A DNA stretch of 64,000 nt, taken from positions 3,906,001 through 3,970,000 of the forward strand of contig NZ_CP073347.1 of assembly GCF_024397915.1 (NCBI RefSeq), given 5' to 3'. The notes beneath the pieces were generated by a model. That model ran no database searches. It was not told the origin of the DNA and worked only from the letters and a program-made list of their open reading frames with translations. A program made the position numbers and the translations under genes. The stretch comes from Marinobacterium rhizophilum (GTDB lineage Bacteria > Pseudomonadota > Gammaproteobacteria > Pseudomonadales > Balneatricaceae). Shown piece by piece: positions 27,754-38,913 of the stretch. The stretch's first letter is position 1. Each line of letters starts with the position of its first letter.

Positions 27754-29106
27754 TCACAGGAATATGAACTTGGCGACGAAAATGGCGCAGAGTACATACA
27801 TCGCGGCGGATATCTTGCTCTTCTGCCCGGTGCAGACCTTCATGATGGTGTAGGTGACAAAGCCCAGGGCGATGCCGTTGGCAATGGAGAAGGTCAGCGG
27901 CATCATCACCACGGTGACGATGGCCGGGATCATGTCGGTCTGATCTTCCCATTCGATCTGGCTCAGGCCACCCATCATCAGCATGGCAACGTAGATCAGG
28001 GCACCGGCGGTGGCATAGGCCGGGATCATGCCGGCCAGGGGAGCCAGGAACACGGCGGCGGCAAAGAGCACGCCCACGGTAACGGCGGTAAGGCCGGTAC
28101 GGCCGCCGGCAGCGATACCGGAGGCGCTTTCGACGTAGCTGGTCACCGGCGGGCAGCCCACCAGGGAGCCGACAACGCTGGAGCTGCTGTCGGCTTTCAG
28201 GGCCTTGCTCATGTTTTCGATATAGCCGTCTTCACGGATCAGGTTGGCGCGGTGCGCCACGGCCATCAGGGTACCGGCGGTGTCGAACATGTTGACGAAC
28301 AGGAAGGCCAGAATCACGCTGATCATGGCGACATCAAAGGCACCGGCGATATCCATGGCCAGGAAGGTGGGCGCCAGGCTCGGGGGCATGGAAACCAGGC
28401 CGCGATATTCCACCAGGCCCAGGCCCCAGCCGATCAGGGTCACGGCCAGGATGCTGATCAGCACGGCGCCGAATACGCGGCGGTGCGACAACACGGCGAT
28501 CATCAGGAAGCAGAGTCCGGCCAGCAGTACCGATGGCTCGGTAAAGGAGCCCATGGTGATCAGGGTGGCCGGGCTGTCGACAACGATGCCGGCGGTTTTC
28601 AGGCCGATGATCCCCAGAAACAGGCCGACACCGGCGCCCATGGCGAAACGCAGGCTGGCCGGAATGCTGTTGAGCAGCCACTCGCGGATATGCCAGAAAC
28701 TGAGAATCACGAACAGGATGCCGGACAGGAATACCGCCCCCAGGGCGATTTCCCAGTTGTAGCCCATGTCGCCAACCACCGTGTAGGTAAAGAAGGCGTT
28801 AAGACCCATGCCGGGCGCCAGTCCGACCGGCCAGTTGGCATAGAGTCCCATCAGGAAGCAGGCCAGGGCCGCACCGATGCAGGTCGCCACAAAGGCGGCA
28901 CCATGGTCGATGCCGGCGTCGGACATGATATTGGGGTTCACGAAGATGATGTAGGCCATGGTGACAAAGGTTGTCATGCCTGCGATCAGTTCGGTGCGGA
29001 CGTTGGTTTTGTGTTCGCTCAGTTTAAAAAAGCGATCGAGAAAACCGGTGGCCTGTGGCTCATTCATGGAATGAGCGGCATCTTGTTCTTGTTGAATGCT
29101 CGCCAC
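27754..29106 (-). CDS. AzgA-type hypoxanthine/guanine/adenine permease
   Basis: A 450-residue permease of the AzgA-like branch of the NCS2 superfamily (GhxP/AdeP relatives). Family features include the N-terminal FFKLSEHKTNVRTELIAGMT then TFVTMAYIIFVNP, LAPGMGLNAFF, the MFDTAGTLMAVA motif in the middle and GCPPVTSYVESASGIAAGGR. It would import purine bases for GuaD and XdhAB. A TTGTATACAA palindrome lies 118 bp upstream, between this gene and the divergent GntR regulator. Which base is preferred is not resolved. Confidence 0.88.
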   Translation of the reverse strand: MASIQQEQDAAHSMNEPQATGFLDRFFKLSEHKTNVRTELIAGMTTFVTMAYIIFVNPNIMSDAGIDHGAAFVATCIGAALACFLMGLYANWPVGLAPGMGLNAFFTYTVVGDMGYNWEIALGAVFLSGILFVILSFWHIREWLLNSIPASLRFAMGAGVGLFLGIIGLKTAGIVVDSPATLITMGSFTEPSVLLAGLCFLMIAVLSHRRVFGAVLISILAVTLIGWGLGLVEYRGLVSMPPSLAPTFLAMDIAGAFDVAMISVILAFLFVNMFDTAGTLMAVAHRANLIREDGYIENMSKALKADSSSSVVGSLVGCPPVTSYVESASGIAAGGRTGLTAVTVGVLFAAAVFLAPLAGMIPAYATAGALIYVAMLMMGGLSQIEWEDQTDMIPAIVTVVMMPLTFSIANGIALGFVTYTIMKVCTGQKSKISAAMYVLCAIFVAKFIFL

Positions 29107-29223
29107 GACGCGTACTCCTTATTTCTTTTATTGGTATTGAGAGCGGTTGCTCACCGTTGTAATGGACTGGCTATCCCTGCGTTGCAATACCAGACTGATG
29201 CTTCAGCCGGGTGTATTCTAAAA

Positions 29224-29233
29224 TTGTATACAA
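29224..29233. promoter_or_regulatory. TTGTATACAA operator upstream of the azgA-type permease
   Basis: AAATTGTATACAAAAAT, with the perfect core palindrome TTGTATACAA, lies 118 bp before the permease start and about 340 bp from the GntR start. Confidence 0.66.
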
Positions 29234-29575
29234 AAATATCAAGGGTTGGCGGGGTCTCCGGTCAGTTGTTAAATTCCATTATGAACTCAAAAACGCATGA
29301 AAATGGATTGCAGCGGGCGCAACAGCTGGCCTCCCGGTTTTCCAAAGCGGTGGCAGGGCAGCAGGCGTAAAACTCCCGTCACGCCGGCTTTCCCGGCACC
29401 GAAGTCCCGCAGGTCGATGCAATACAGGGTAAATTGTTCCCAAGTCGCGTGTACAATTGTTCGCGTCCTGTGTACTATTCACGGCACTTAAACAATTCCT
29501 TTGTGTACTTGGCCGCCATAACGCCCGCCGTGGCGCTGTCGCCGAAGTACCGGACAGCAGAATGTGGTCACACCT
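29234..29575. other. Divergent promoter region with three TGTGTAC-like half-sites
   Basis: No gene is supported. Besides the operator just upstream, three related words occur before the GntR gene: GCGTGTACAATT (29448-29459), CTGTGTACTATT (29468-29479) and TTGTGTACTT (29501-29510). The GTGTAC cores start at 29449, 29470 and 29503, so spacings are 21 and 33 bp, about two and three helical turns. This fits autoregulation by repeated binding. Confidence 0.5.
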
Positions 29576-30328
29576 ATGAACGATCGATTGCAGCAGATCA
29601 TCGGCCAGAGCGGCAATTCGCGCGAGGCGCGTACCGGCACCCAGGATGATGTGGTCTATGCGCATATCTTTGATGCCATCCTGGAGCAGCGTCTTGCGCC
29701 GGGTACCAAGCTGAGCGAAGAAGCCCTGGGCGAGATCTTTGGCGTCAGCCGCACCATCATTCGCCGTGCGCTGTCGCGCCTGGCCCATGAGCAGGTCGTT
29801 CTGCTGCGCCCCAACCGTGGTGCCGTCGTGGCCGAGCCCAGCCTCGAAGAGGCACGCCAGATTTCCTTTGCACGGCGCATCGTTGAGCGCGCCATCACGG
29901 AACTGGCCGTCGAGCATGCCACCAGCGATCAGATTGCCAACATGAAGCGGCTGGTGAAGGAAGAGCAGGCCTGTTTCGACAAGGGCGACCGGGGGTCGGG
30001 TATTCGCCTGTCGGGCGAGTTCCACCTGCAGCTGGCGCTGATGGCCAACAATGCGCCCTTGCTGAACTTCCAGCGCAGCCTGGTTTCCCAGACGTCCCTG
30101 ATCATTGCCCGTTACGAAACCGGCAACCGTTCGCACTGTTCCTACGATGAACACAACCAGCTGATCAAGGCGATTGAGCAACGCGACAAGGCCCGCGCGG
30201 TCGAACTGATGATGCACCACCTGGACCATATCGATCACAAGCTGAACCTGCAGGATGACGGCGCGTCCGGCGACCTGCACGCGGTGTTCTCGCACCTGAT
30301 GCTGGATCGCAAGAAAGGCGCCAAGTAA
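29576..30328 (+). CDS. GntR-family regulator with FCD domain, probable purine regulator
   Basis: A 250-residue regulator. The winged helix is around residues 25-90 (IFDAILEQRLAPGTKLSEEA, IFGVSRTIIRRALSRLAHEQ). The C-terminal all-helical FCD domain carries the metal-binding His pattern (GEFHLQLALMANNAPL and the late HHLDHIDHKL). FCD regulators usually bind short palindromes of the TTGTATACAA kind. The gene lies among purine transport and degradation genes and has related half-sites in its own promoter, so it is the best candidate to read the recurrent motif. The effector is unknown. The start is the ATG at 29576; a GTG lies four codons earlier. Confidence 0.85.
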   Translation: MNDRLQQIIGQSGNSREARTGTQDDVVYAHIFDAILEQRLAPGTKLSEEALGEIFGVSRTIIRRALSRLAHEQVVLLRPNRGAVVAEPSLEEARQISFARRIVERAITELAVEHATSDQIANMKRLVKEEQACFDKGDRGSGIRLSGEFHLQLALMANNAPLLNFQRSLVSQTSLIIARYETGNRSHCSYDEHNQLIKAIEQRDKARAVELMMHHLDHIDHKLNLQDDGASGDLHAVFSHLMLDRKKGAK

Positions 30329-30352
30329 CGCGACCGCCGGTCTGCTGATCAG

Positions 30353-30384
30353 AGCCCCCTCGCCGCAAGGCAGGGGGCTTTTTT
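30353..30384 (+). terminator. Rho-independent terminator after the GntR gene
   Basis: AGCCCCCTCGCC-GCAA-GGCAGGGGGCT is a stable, slightly imperfect stem followed by TTTTTT, 25 bp after the stop codon. Confidence 0.92.
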
Positions 30385-30428
30385 GTGGGCCTGTCATCAT
30401 CATGGTTGCCACCTTTGATGGGCTGAAC

Positions 30429-31736
30429 TCAGTCGCGCTGGTGTACGCACTGGCCGGCGGCGAAGGTCGCACGCACGGCGCGGTCGTCACCCAGTGTCAT
30501 CAGTACGAACAGTCGTTCGTCCAGGGTGCGGGCCTGCTGCATGCGGTACTGCATCAGCGGGGTGCAGTGGTAGTCGAGCAGCACGAAATCGGCTTCATTG
30601 CCCGGCGCTAAGCTGCCGATGCGGTCATCCAGGCGCAGGGCGCGGGCGCCACCCAGGGTCGCCAGGTAAAGCGATTTGAACGGGCTTAGCTTGGCGCCCT
30701 GCAGCTGCATGACCTTGTAGGCCTCGTTCAGGGTTTGCAGGATCGAGAAGCTGGTGCCGGCGCCGACATCGGTGCCAAGGCCGACGTTCACGCCGTGCTG
30801 TTCCATCTTGGGCAGGTTGAACAGGCCGCTGCCCAGAAACAGGTTGGATGTCGGGCAAAAGGCGATGGCAGAGCCGGTTTGTGCCAGGCGCTGGCATTCG
30901 TCGTCGCACAGGTGAATGCCGTGGGCAAACACCGAACGCTCGCTCAGCAGGTTGAAATGGTCGTAGACATCCAGGTAGCCGCTGCACTGCGGGAACAGGG
31001 ATTTGACCCATTCCACCTCGTCGCGGTTTTCCGACAGGTGGGTATGCATATAAAGGCCGTCGTACTCGTGCAGCAGCTGCCCGGCGCTGGCCAGCTGTTC
31101 ATCGGTGCTGGTCGGCGCAAAGCGCGGCGTGACGGCGTAGTGCAAGCGGCCCTTGCCGTGCCAGCGTTCGATCAGCTCGCGGCTGTCCTGGTAGCCGGAC
31201 TCGGCGGTATCGGTCAGGTAGTCCGGCGCATTGCGGTCCATCAGTACCTTGCCGCCAATCATGCGCAGGTTGCGCTGTTCGGCGGCACTGAAGAAGGCAT
31301 CGACCGAGGCCTTGTGTACGGTGCCGAACACCAGGGCACTGGTGGTGCCGTTGCGCAGCAGCTCGCGAATGAAAACGTCGGCGACTTCGGCGGCGTGCTC
31401 GGGGTTCTCGAATTCGCGCTCGGCCGGGAAGGTGTAATTGTTGAGCCAGTCCAGCAGCTGCTCGCCGTAGGCGGCGATCATGCCGGTCTGCGGGTAGTGG
31501 ATATGGGTATCGATAAAGCCCGGCATCAGCAGGCCGTTGGCATGTTCCACCACCTCTGTTCCCGCCGGCAGCTCAGCCAGCAGGGATTCGGCCTCGCCCA
31601 GGGCCTCGACCTGACCGTCGCTGACGATCAGCAGGCCGTCGTCAAAGTATTCGTAGGACGCCTCGATGCCCACCTCGGCCGGATCGGCGATGCTGTGGAG
31701 AATGGAGGCGCGGTAAGCCTTGCGTGCTGAAGTCAT
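30429..31736 (-). CDS. guaD: Guanine deaminase
   Basis: A 435-residue amidohydrolase that deaminates guanine to xanthine. Metal-ligand motifs are present in order: GFIDTHIHYPQTG (HxH, about 74-86), HTHLSENRDE (about 212-221), the His in FAHGIHL, and GTDVGAGTSFS with the Asp. It lies downstream of xdhABC on the same strand, 48 bp after xdhC, so guanine can be fed to xanthine dehydrogenase from one transcript. The length is normal for bacterial GuaD. Confidence 0.95.
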   Translation of the reverse strand: MTSARKAYRASILHSIADPAEVGIEASYEYFDDGLLIVSDGQVEALGEAESLLAELPAGTEVVEHANGLLMPGFIDTHIHYPQTGMIAAYGEQLLDWLNNYTFPAEREFENPEHAAEVADVFIRELLRNGTTSALVFGTVHKASVDAFFSAAEQRNLRMIGGKVLMDRNAPDYLTDTAESGYQDSRELIERWHGKGRLHYAVTPRFAPTSTDEQLASAGQLLHEYDGLYMHTHLSENRDEVEWVKSLFPQCSGYLDVYDHFNLLSERSVFAHGIHLCDDECQRLAQTGSAIAFCPTSNLFLGSGLFNLPKMEQHGVNVGLGTDVGAGTSFSILQTLNEAYKVMQLQGAKLSPFKSLYLATLGGARALRLDDRIGSLAPGNEADFVLLDYHCTPLMQYRMQQARTLDERLFVLMTLGDDRAVRATFAAGQCVHQRD

Positions 31737-31784
31737 GGGTTCCGGTCGCTCTTGAAGCTGAATGTGGGTCGTTAAAAGGGTGTC

Positions 31785-32618
31785 TCAGGCAGGCCGGCAG
31801 ATGCTCAGGGCCTGTGTTTCGCCCGGGCGTTTTTTCTCTGCCCCGAAGTCGGCGTTGTAGTGCGCGATGACTTCGCCGGCAATGGCGATGGCAATTTCGG
31901 CCGGCAGCTTGCCCTTGACCTCGGGCGTGCCCATGGGGCAGATCATGCGGGCCAGCAGGGCATCATCCATGCCCTTGGCGCGCAGCCGGTGTTCGAAGCG
32001 CTTGCGCTTGGTGCGCGAGCCTATCAGACCGAAATAGTCGAAGTCACCACGCCTGAGAATGCGCTCGCTCAGCTCCAGATCCAGCTGGTGATTGTGGGTC
32101 AGCACGATGCAGTAGCTGTGGGTGGGCAGGTCGTCCACCTCGTCGACCGGGAATTCGGTGACGACTTTCTCGACATTGTGTGGAAGCTGCGGCGGGAATT
32201 CGTTTTCTCGCGAATCGATCCAGCGCACCCGGCACGGCAGCGTGGCCAGCAGGTTCACCAGGGCGCGGGCAACATGGCCCGCACCGAACAGCGCGATCTG
32301 TACACCGGACTGCAGCACCGGTTCGAACAGCAGGGAGGTGGCGCCACCGCAGCACTGGCCGAGACTGGCACCCAGCGAGAACTTCTCCAGCCGGACCGCG
32401 GACTCGCCATCGCTGAGCATCTGGCGGGCGATCTGCATGGCCTTGTGTTCCAGGTGGCCGCCACCGATGGTTTCATAGCTTTTCTGCGCCGTGACCACCA
32501 TCTTGGTGCCATTGTTGCGCGGCGTGGAGCCGCGCTCGTCCAGTATGGTGACCAGCACGCAGGACTCGCCCCTGTCCCGCAGCTTGTTCAGTGCACTGAT
32601 CCAGTCAACCCGGTTCAT
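31785..32618 (-). CDS. xdhC: Xanthine dehydrogenase accessory protein XdhC
   Basis: A 277-residue XdhC, which binds molybdenum cofactor, promotes its sulfuration and inserts it into XdhB. Visible motifs are GESCVLVTILDERGSTPRN near the N-terminus, SLGQCCGGAT with the paired Cys, and a Rossmann-like half starting QIALFGAGHVARALVNLLA. The start at MNRVDWISALNKLRDRG is taken because a GGAGAACAG sequence precedes it; an ATG nine codons earlier is possible. It lies after xdhB with a 37-bp gap. Confidence 0.94.
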   Translation of the reverse strand: MNRVDWISALNKLRDRGESCVLVTILDERGSTPRNNGTKMVVTAQKSYETIGGGHLEHKAMQIARQMLSDGESAVRLEKFSLGASLGQCCGGATSLLFEPVLQSGVQIALFGAGHVARALVNLLATLPCRVRWIDSRENEFPPQLPHNVEKVVTEFPVDEVDDLPTHSYCIVLTHNHQLDLELSERILRRGDFDYFGLIGSRTKRKRFEHRLRAKGMDDALLARMICPMGTPEVKGKLPAEIAIAIAGEVIAHYNADFGAEKKRPGETQALSICRPA

Positions 32619-32655
32619 GGTCTGTTCTCCTGCAATGCCGTTCATGGGCGAGCCG

Positions 32656-35032
32656 TTAAATGTTTTCCACCAGCGGCGCTTCGGCCATGGCGGTCTTCAT
32701 CTGCTCGACGCCCCAGAGCACCCGTTCGGGGGTAGCCGGTGCGTCGACGTGGGGACTGAAGCGGTAATCCGCCACGCTGGCGATGGCATCCTTGAGTGCA
32801 CACCAGACCGAGATGCCGAGCATGAACGGCGGTTCCCCCACGGCCTTGGAATGGAACACCGTGTCTTCGGGGTTCTTGCGGTTTTCCACCAGGCGTACAC
32901 GCAGGTCCAGCGGCATGTCGGCCACCGTCGGAATCTTGTAGCTGGCCGGGCTGTTGGTGGTCAGCTTGCCCTGGGGGTTCCAGTTGAGTTCTTCCATGGT
33001 GAGCCAGCCCATGCCCTGCACGAAACCGCCCTCCACCTGGCCGATATCGATGGCCGGGTTCAGCGAGGCGCCGACGTCATGCAGGATATCGGTGCGCAGC
33101 ATGCGGTATTCGCCGGTCAGGGTGTCGAGCAGCACCTCGGAGCAGGCAGCGCCGTAGGCGTAGTAGTAGAACGGCCGGCCGCGGGCCTGGTCGCGGTCGT
33201 AGTAGATCTTCGGCGTGCGGTAAAAACCGGTGCTGGACAGCGAGATCTGGTTGAAATAGGCCAGCTGAATCAGCTCGTCGAACGGCATTACCTGCTCGCG
33301 GATGCGCACATGGCTGTTGCGGAACTCGATATCTTCCTCGGACACCTTGAAGTGGGCGGCGGCGAAGCTGACCAGCCGGCCTCGGATGGTGCGGGCGGCA
33401 TTCTGCGCCGCCTTGCCGTTGAGATCGGTGCCGCTGGAGGCCGCGGTCGGCGAGGTGTTGGGCACCTTGTCGGTATTGGTCGCGGTGATCTGGATGCGCT
33501 CGACTTCAACCTGGAACTCTTCGGCCACGATCTGGGCGACCTTGGTGTTCAGGCCCTGGCCCATCTCGGTGCCGCCGTGGTTGAGGTGGATGCTGCCATC
33601 GGTGTAGACATGCACCAGCGCGCCGGCCTGGTTAAGGAAGGTGGCGGTGAAGGAAATGCCGAATTTCACCGGTGTCAGGGCGATGCCCTTCTTCAGTATC
33701 CTGTTGCTGGCATTGAACGCGCTAATGGCTTCACGACGCTGGCGGTATTCGCTGCTGGCTTCGAGCTCGGCGGTCATCTCGTCGAGCATGTTGTCCTCGA
33801 CGGTCTGGTAGTAGTGCGTCACGTTGCGCTCGGTCTTGCCGTAGTAGTTGTGCTTGCGCACTTCCAGCGGGTCCCTGCCCAGAGTGCGGGCGATATCATC
33901 CATGATGTACTCGATGGCCACCATGCCCTGGGGGCCGCCGAAACCGCGGTAGGCGGTGTTGGAGGCGGTGTTGGTCTTGCAGCGATGACCGGTGACGGTG
34001 GCATCGCCCAGGTAATAGGCGTTGTCGGCATGGAACATGGCGCGGTCGACGATGGAGCCCGACAGGTCCGGCGAGTAGCCGCAGTTGCCCGCCAGTACCA
34101 GGTCGATGCCGTGCAGGCGGCCGTTGTCGTCAAAGCCGACATCGTACTCGACATAAAAAGGGTGGCGCTTGCCGGTCATCAGCATGTCGTCGACCCGGGG
34201 CAGGCGCATCTTGGTGGGCTGGCCGGTGAGGCGGGCGATGACAGCACAGAGGCAGGCGGGACCGGCCGCCTGGGTTTCCTTGCCACCAAAACCGCCGCCC
34301 ATGCGGCGCATGTCGATCACCACCTTGTGCATCGGCACGTCGAGTACCTCGGCCACCAGTTTCTGTACCTCGGTGGGGTTCTGGCTGGAGGTGTAGACGA
34401 TCATGCCGTCATCTTCGGTGGGAATGACCGACGAAATCTGGGTTTCGAGGTAGAAGTGCTCCTGGCCACCGATATGCAGGCTGTCCTGCAGGCGATGGGG
34501 TGCGCCCGCCAGTGCTTTGGCGGAATCGCCGCGCTTGTGCTGGTGGCTGTCGAGCACGAAGTGTTTCTTCTTCAGCGCCTCTTCCACGCTGAGCACGGCT
34601 TCGAGGTCTTCGTATTCGATGACCGCGGCCATGGCGGCGCGGCGGGCGTTGTCCAGGCTGTCGGCGGCCACGGCGATCACCGGCTGGCCGACATATTCCA
34701 CCTTGCCATCGGCCAGCAGTGGATCACCCGGCGCCACGGCGCCGATGTCGAGCTGGCCCGGCACGTCCTTGCTGGTGATGGCGATGCGCACGCCCGGCAC
34801 CTGGTAGCAGGGGGCGGTATCGATACTGATGATACGGGCGTGGGGCCGGTCGCTCAGGCGGGCATAGACGTGCAGCTGGTTGGGAAATTCCAGCCGGTCG
34901 TCGATATAGACCGCTTCGCCACTGACGTGCTTGGCCGCGCTTTCGTGGGGAATCTTGCGGCCGACGCCGGTTTGCAGGTCCTGGCGCACCAGCGCCATCA
35001 TTTCGTCCTGCGTTCTGCTGATCTTGTTGTGG

Positions 35033-35040
<8 letters not shown>
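32656..35040 (-). CDS. xdhB: Xanthine dehydrogenase, molybdenum-binding subunit
   Basis: A 794-residue large subunit of xanthine dehydrogenase that hydroxylates hypoxanthine and xanthine to urate. Moco-binding stretches include MRRMGGGFGGKETQA (about 240-254), GGTEMGQGLNTKVAQI, and near the C-terminus SKAVGEPPFMLG, whose Glu is the catalytic base in the family. It overlaps xdhA by 8 bp, so translation is probably coupled. It needs the cofactor made by moaB/moeA/moaC/moaD products a few kb away. Confidence 0.96.
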
Positions 35041-36472
<1,432 letters not shown>

Positions 36473-36502
36473 GGAAAACCTCCTGCTGTGTGTTCAGTTA
36501 TT

Positions 36503-36568
36503 AGTCTATGGACAGACTCTAGACGAAAGCTGACTTTGGGGTCAACTAAAAACTGACTTTAAAGTCAG
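36503..36568. promoter_or_regulatory. Cluster of three inverted repeats upstream of xdhA
   Basis: AGTCT-ATGGAC-AGACT lies at 36503-36518, the imperfect CTGACTTTGGGGTCAA at 36530-36545, and the perfect 16-bp palindrome CTGACTTTAAAGTCAG at 36553-36568. The last two share TGACTTT...GTCA at a centre-to-centre distance of 23 bp. This motif differs from the TTGTATACAA and RutR-type sites, so the xdh operon probably has its own regulator. Confidence 0.68.
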
Positions 36569-36860
36569 AAAAATTCGGTGTAGTACACCTCTGCCTGAAG
36601 CTTAGTTGTGGTGCTGTGTTTTGGCGCCCAGGTGCGGCTTTTTTGTCGTCTGCGGGTGTCGCTGTGTCGGCCCGGCTGCAGCCCTTTGCAGGCGTTTTGC
36701 GTGGCGCTGCAAGGCCCCGTTCAGGGGGCGGCGGTGGCGGTCGAAAGTACCCTTGCGGGACTGTATTGTCCGGCAGGGTTCTGTGGTAAGGTGAAAATCT
36801 TTCATCGCGTTCGCGTATTTCTGAATTTTCTGCTCCCAGTGGAGGTATATACATCGCATT
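36569..36860. other. Intergenic region between xdhA and the RmlD-like gene
   Basis: The short open frames on both strands here have no recognisable family features. Part of both promoters must lie here. No terminator or repeat is evident. Confidence 0.4.
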
Positions 36861-37772
36861 ATGGCCAGTGATTATTTCAGTCGGCCGGCACGTATTCTGG
36901 TAACGGGAGCTAAGGGTCAGGTCGGACGTGAGCTGGTCGGTCAGGCGGGCGCAGATGCCTTTTTTGATGTGATCGGCCTTACGCGCCGGCAGCTTGATAT
37001 CACGGACACCGCGAAGGTCCGTCAGCAGCTGGAGCAGCATCAGCCGGACTATGTTATCAATTGTGCCGCCTTTAACCGGGCCGATGCTGCGCAACGGCAG
37101 CATGAGCATTGCATGCGCCTTAATGCCGAGGCCGTCGAACAGCTGGCACTCATCTGCGCCGAGCTGGATATTCCGCTCATCCACCTGTCCACGGACTACG
37201 TGTTCGACGGTCACTACGCCAGTGGGTACCGGGAAAACGATGCCGTGCAGCCGCTGGGTGTTTACGGTCAGAGCAAATGGCTGGGGGAGGAATTGCTGCG
37301 CCAATCACATCCCCGGCACATCATTTTGCGGGTGAGCTGGGTTTTCAGTGGTGGCGGGCACAACTTCCTGATGCGCACGCTGGAGCAGGCGCGCACCGAA
37401 ACCGAGCTGGCGTCGGTGGATGACCGTCGTGGCTGCCCGACCTCGGCGGCCGATGTGGCCCGTGTGGTGCTTGCCATCGTCAAGCAGCTCAAGTGCGGCG
37501 CGGATGCCTGGGGCACTTACCACTATTGCGGGGCCGAGATCACCACGCGCTATGCCTTCAGTGAAGCGATCATTGCAACGGCAAGCCAGTACGAGGCGCT
37601 CAAGGTCGAGCGACTGATGCCGGTAGCCAGCATCAACTTTCCCACCGAGGCGGAACGTCCCGCCAGCTCGGTACTCAAATGCACCAAGTTGCTCAGCACC
37701 TTTGGTATTCGCCAGCGCCCCTGGCGCGGTGAGCTGGTGGCGCTGGTGCGCAAGCTCTACGAACGCTTCTGA
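36861..37772 (+). CDS. RmlD-like dTDP-4-dehydrorhamnose reductase family protein
   Basis: A 303-residue extended short-chain dehydrogenase. The cofactor motif RILVTGAKGQVGRELV starts near residue 11, LIHLSTDYVFDGHY holds the catalytic Thr/Ser region, and YGQSKWLGEELL the Tyr-x3-Lys pair. DDRRGCPTSAADVARVVLAI is typical of the RmlD/RfbD family. Classical RmlD makes dTDP-L-rhamnose, but no rmlA, rmlB or rmlC lies nearby, so its sugar-nucleotide substrate is uncertain. Strand and neighbours show no operon partner. Confidence 0.85.
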   Translation: MASDYFSRPARILVTGAKGQVGRELVGQAGADAFFDVIGLTRRQLDITDTAKVRQQLEQHQPDYVINCAAFNRADAAQRQHEHCMRLNAEAVEQLALICAELDIPLIHLSTDYVFDGHYASGYRENDAVQPLGVYGQSKWLGEELLRQSHPRHIILRVSWVFSGGGHNFLMRTLEQARTETELASVDDRRGCPTSAADVARVVLAIVKQLKCGADAWGTYHYCGAEITTRYAFSEAIIATASQYEALKVERLMPVASINFPTEAERPASSVLKCTKLLSTFGIRQRPWRGELVALVRKLYERF

Positions 37773-37812
37773 TTAATCCCTCGCCAAAAGAGACTGTGCC
37801 GCCGGCCCCGGG

Positions 37813-38187
37813 TTACCAGGGTGTCGGGTCACGTGTTACGGCAACCCAGGCAATGTACACAAAGGTGCCAATGGCGGCGCCAAACGCCAGGGTGCGGGTG
37901 CTCTTGCTCCGGCCGCGCTTAAGGGCGATGATGCCGAGCACGATATAGGCCACCAGGGCGAGCAGTTTGGCGCTGAGCCAGTCATTCACGAACGGGTACT
38001 GCTGCAGGGTCAGGGCGAGACCGATGGCGCTCAGCAGCAGGACGGTATCCACAATATGCGGTATAACGCGGATCAGACGTTTGTTCTGCCAGCCGGAGCC
38101 GAGCAGCATCCAGTAGCCGCGCAGCAGAAACAGGGAAATGCTCAGAGTGGCTGCAGTCAGGTGCAGGTGCTTCAGAATCATGTACAT
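37813..38187 (-). CDS. SirB2-like small membrane protein
   Basis: A 124-residue protein with four predicted helices, starting MYMILKHLHLTAATLSISLF and containing RGYWMLLGS and IPHIVDTVLLLSAIGLALTL. The pattern fits the SirB family (DUF/SirB2), whose role is not well defined; Escherichia coli sirB2 is an inner-membrane protein first linked to invasion-gene regulation. A second possible start lies two codons in. It converges on the RmlD-like gene with a 40-bp gap. Confidence 0.75.
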   Translation of the reverse strand: MYMILKHLHLTAATLSISLFLLRGYWMLLGSGWQNKRLIRVIPHIVDTVLLLSAIGLALTLQQYPFVNDWLSAKLLALVAYIVLGIIALKRGRSKSTRTLAFGAAIGTFVYIAWVAVTRDPTPW

Positions 38188-38373
38188 GGCTGTATGGCTC
38201 TTTCAATTGGGTGTTTTTACGGGTGCGGGCTTTTTTTGTGTTGTGCATCAGGTGCTTAGACTCTGGTTTACAAAGTTTGTAGCACGCGAGCCATTGTTGC
38301 GCACCGGGCCCTGTCTGACCAGCCCGGCTGGCCGACGGATTTGTCAGTTCTAACAATTTTCAGGAGAGGTTTT

Positions 38374-38910
38374 ATGGGACGTTGCAGCAACGACACCGGT
38401 TTTGTTGCCCTTAACATTGCAGTGCTGACTGTATCCGATACCCGTTCGCTGGACACGGATACCTCCGGCCAGGCGCTGGTGGATCGGCTGGAAGCGGCGG
38501 GGCACCAGCTGCAGGCGCGCACCATCGTCAAGGATGATATTTATCAGTTACGGGCCCAGGTATCCGCCTGGATCGCCGATCCCCAGGTACATGTGATTCT
38601 CAGCACCGGCGGCACCGGTTTTTCGCACCGCGATTCGACGCCCGAGGCGCTGCAGCCGCTGTTCGACAAGCAGGTTGAGGGTTTTGGCGAGCTGTTTCGC
38701 AGTCTTTCATTCGAGGAAATTGGCACCTCAACCATCCAGTCCCGTGCGGTTGCGGGTCTGGCCAACGGTACGATGATTTTCTGCCTGCCGGGCTCCACCG
38801 GCGCCTGTCGTACCGGTTGGGACCGCATTATCGCCGAGCAGCTCGACAAGCGTCATCGCCCGTGCAACTTCGTCGACATGCTGATGCGCCACGCACAGGA
38901 GCGGGTGTAA
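38374..38910 (+). CDS. moaB: Molybdenum cofactor biosynthesis protein MoaB
   Basis: A 178-residue MoaB/MogA-fold protein that acts in adenylation of molybdopterin. Characteristic stretches are IAVLTVSDTRSLDTDTSGQ (about 15-33), ILSTGGTGFSHRDSTPEAL (about 76-94) and FCLPGSTGACRTGWD. The start at MGRCSNDTGFVAL follows AGGAGAG at 7 bp. It lies 3 bp before moeA, so the pair is surely co-transcribed. The cofactor is needed by the nearby xanthine dehydrogenase. Confidence 0.94.
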   Translation: MGRCSNDTGFVALNIAVLTVSDTRSLDTDTSGQALVDRLEAAGHQLQARTIVKDDIYQLRAQVSAWIADPQVHVILSTGGTGFSHRDSTPEALQPLFDKQVEGFGELFRSLSFEEIGTSTIQSRAVAGLANGTMIFCLPGSTGACRTGWDRIIAEQLDKRHRPCNFVDMLMRHAQERV

Positions 38911-38913
38911 GGC

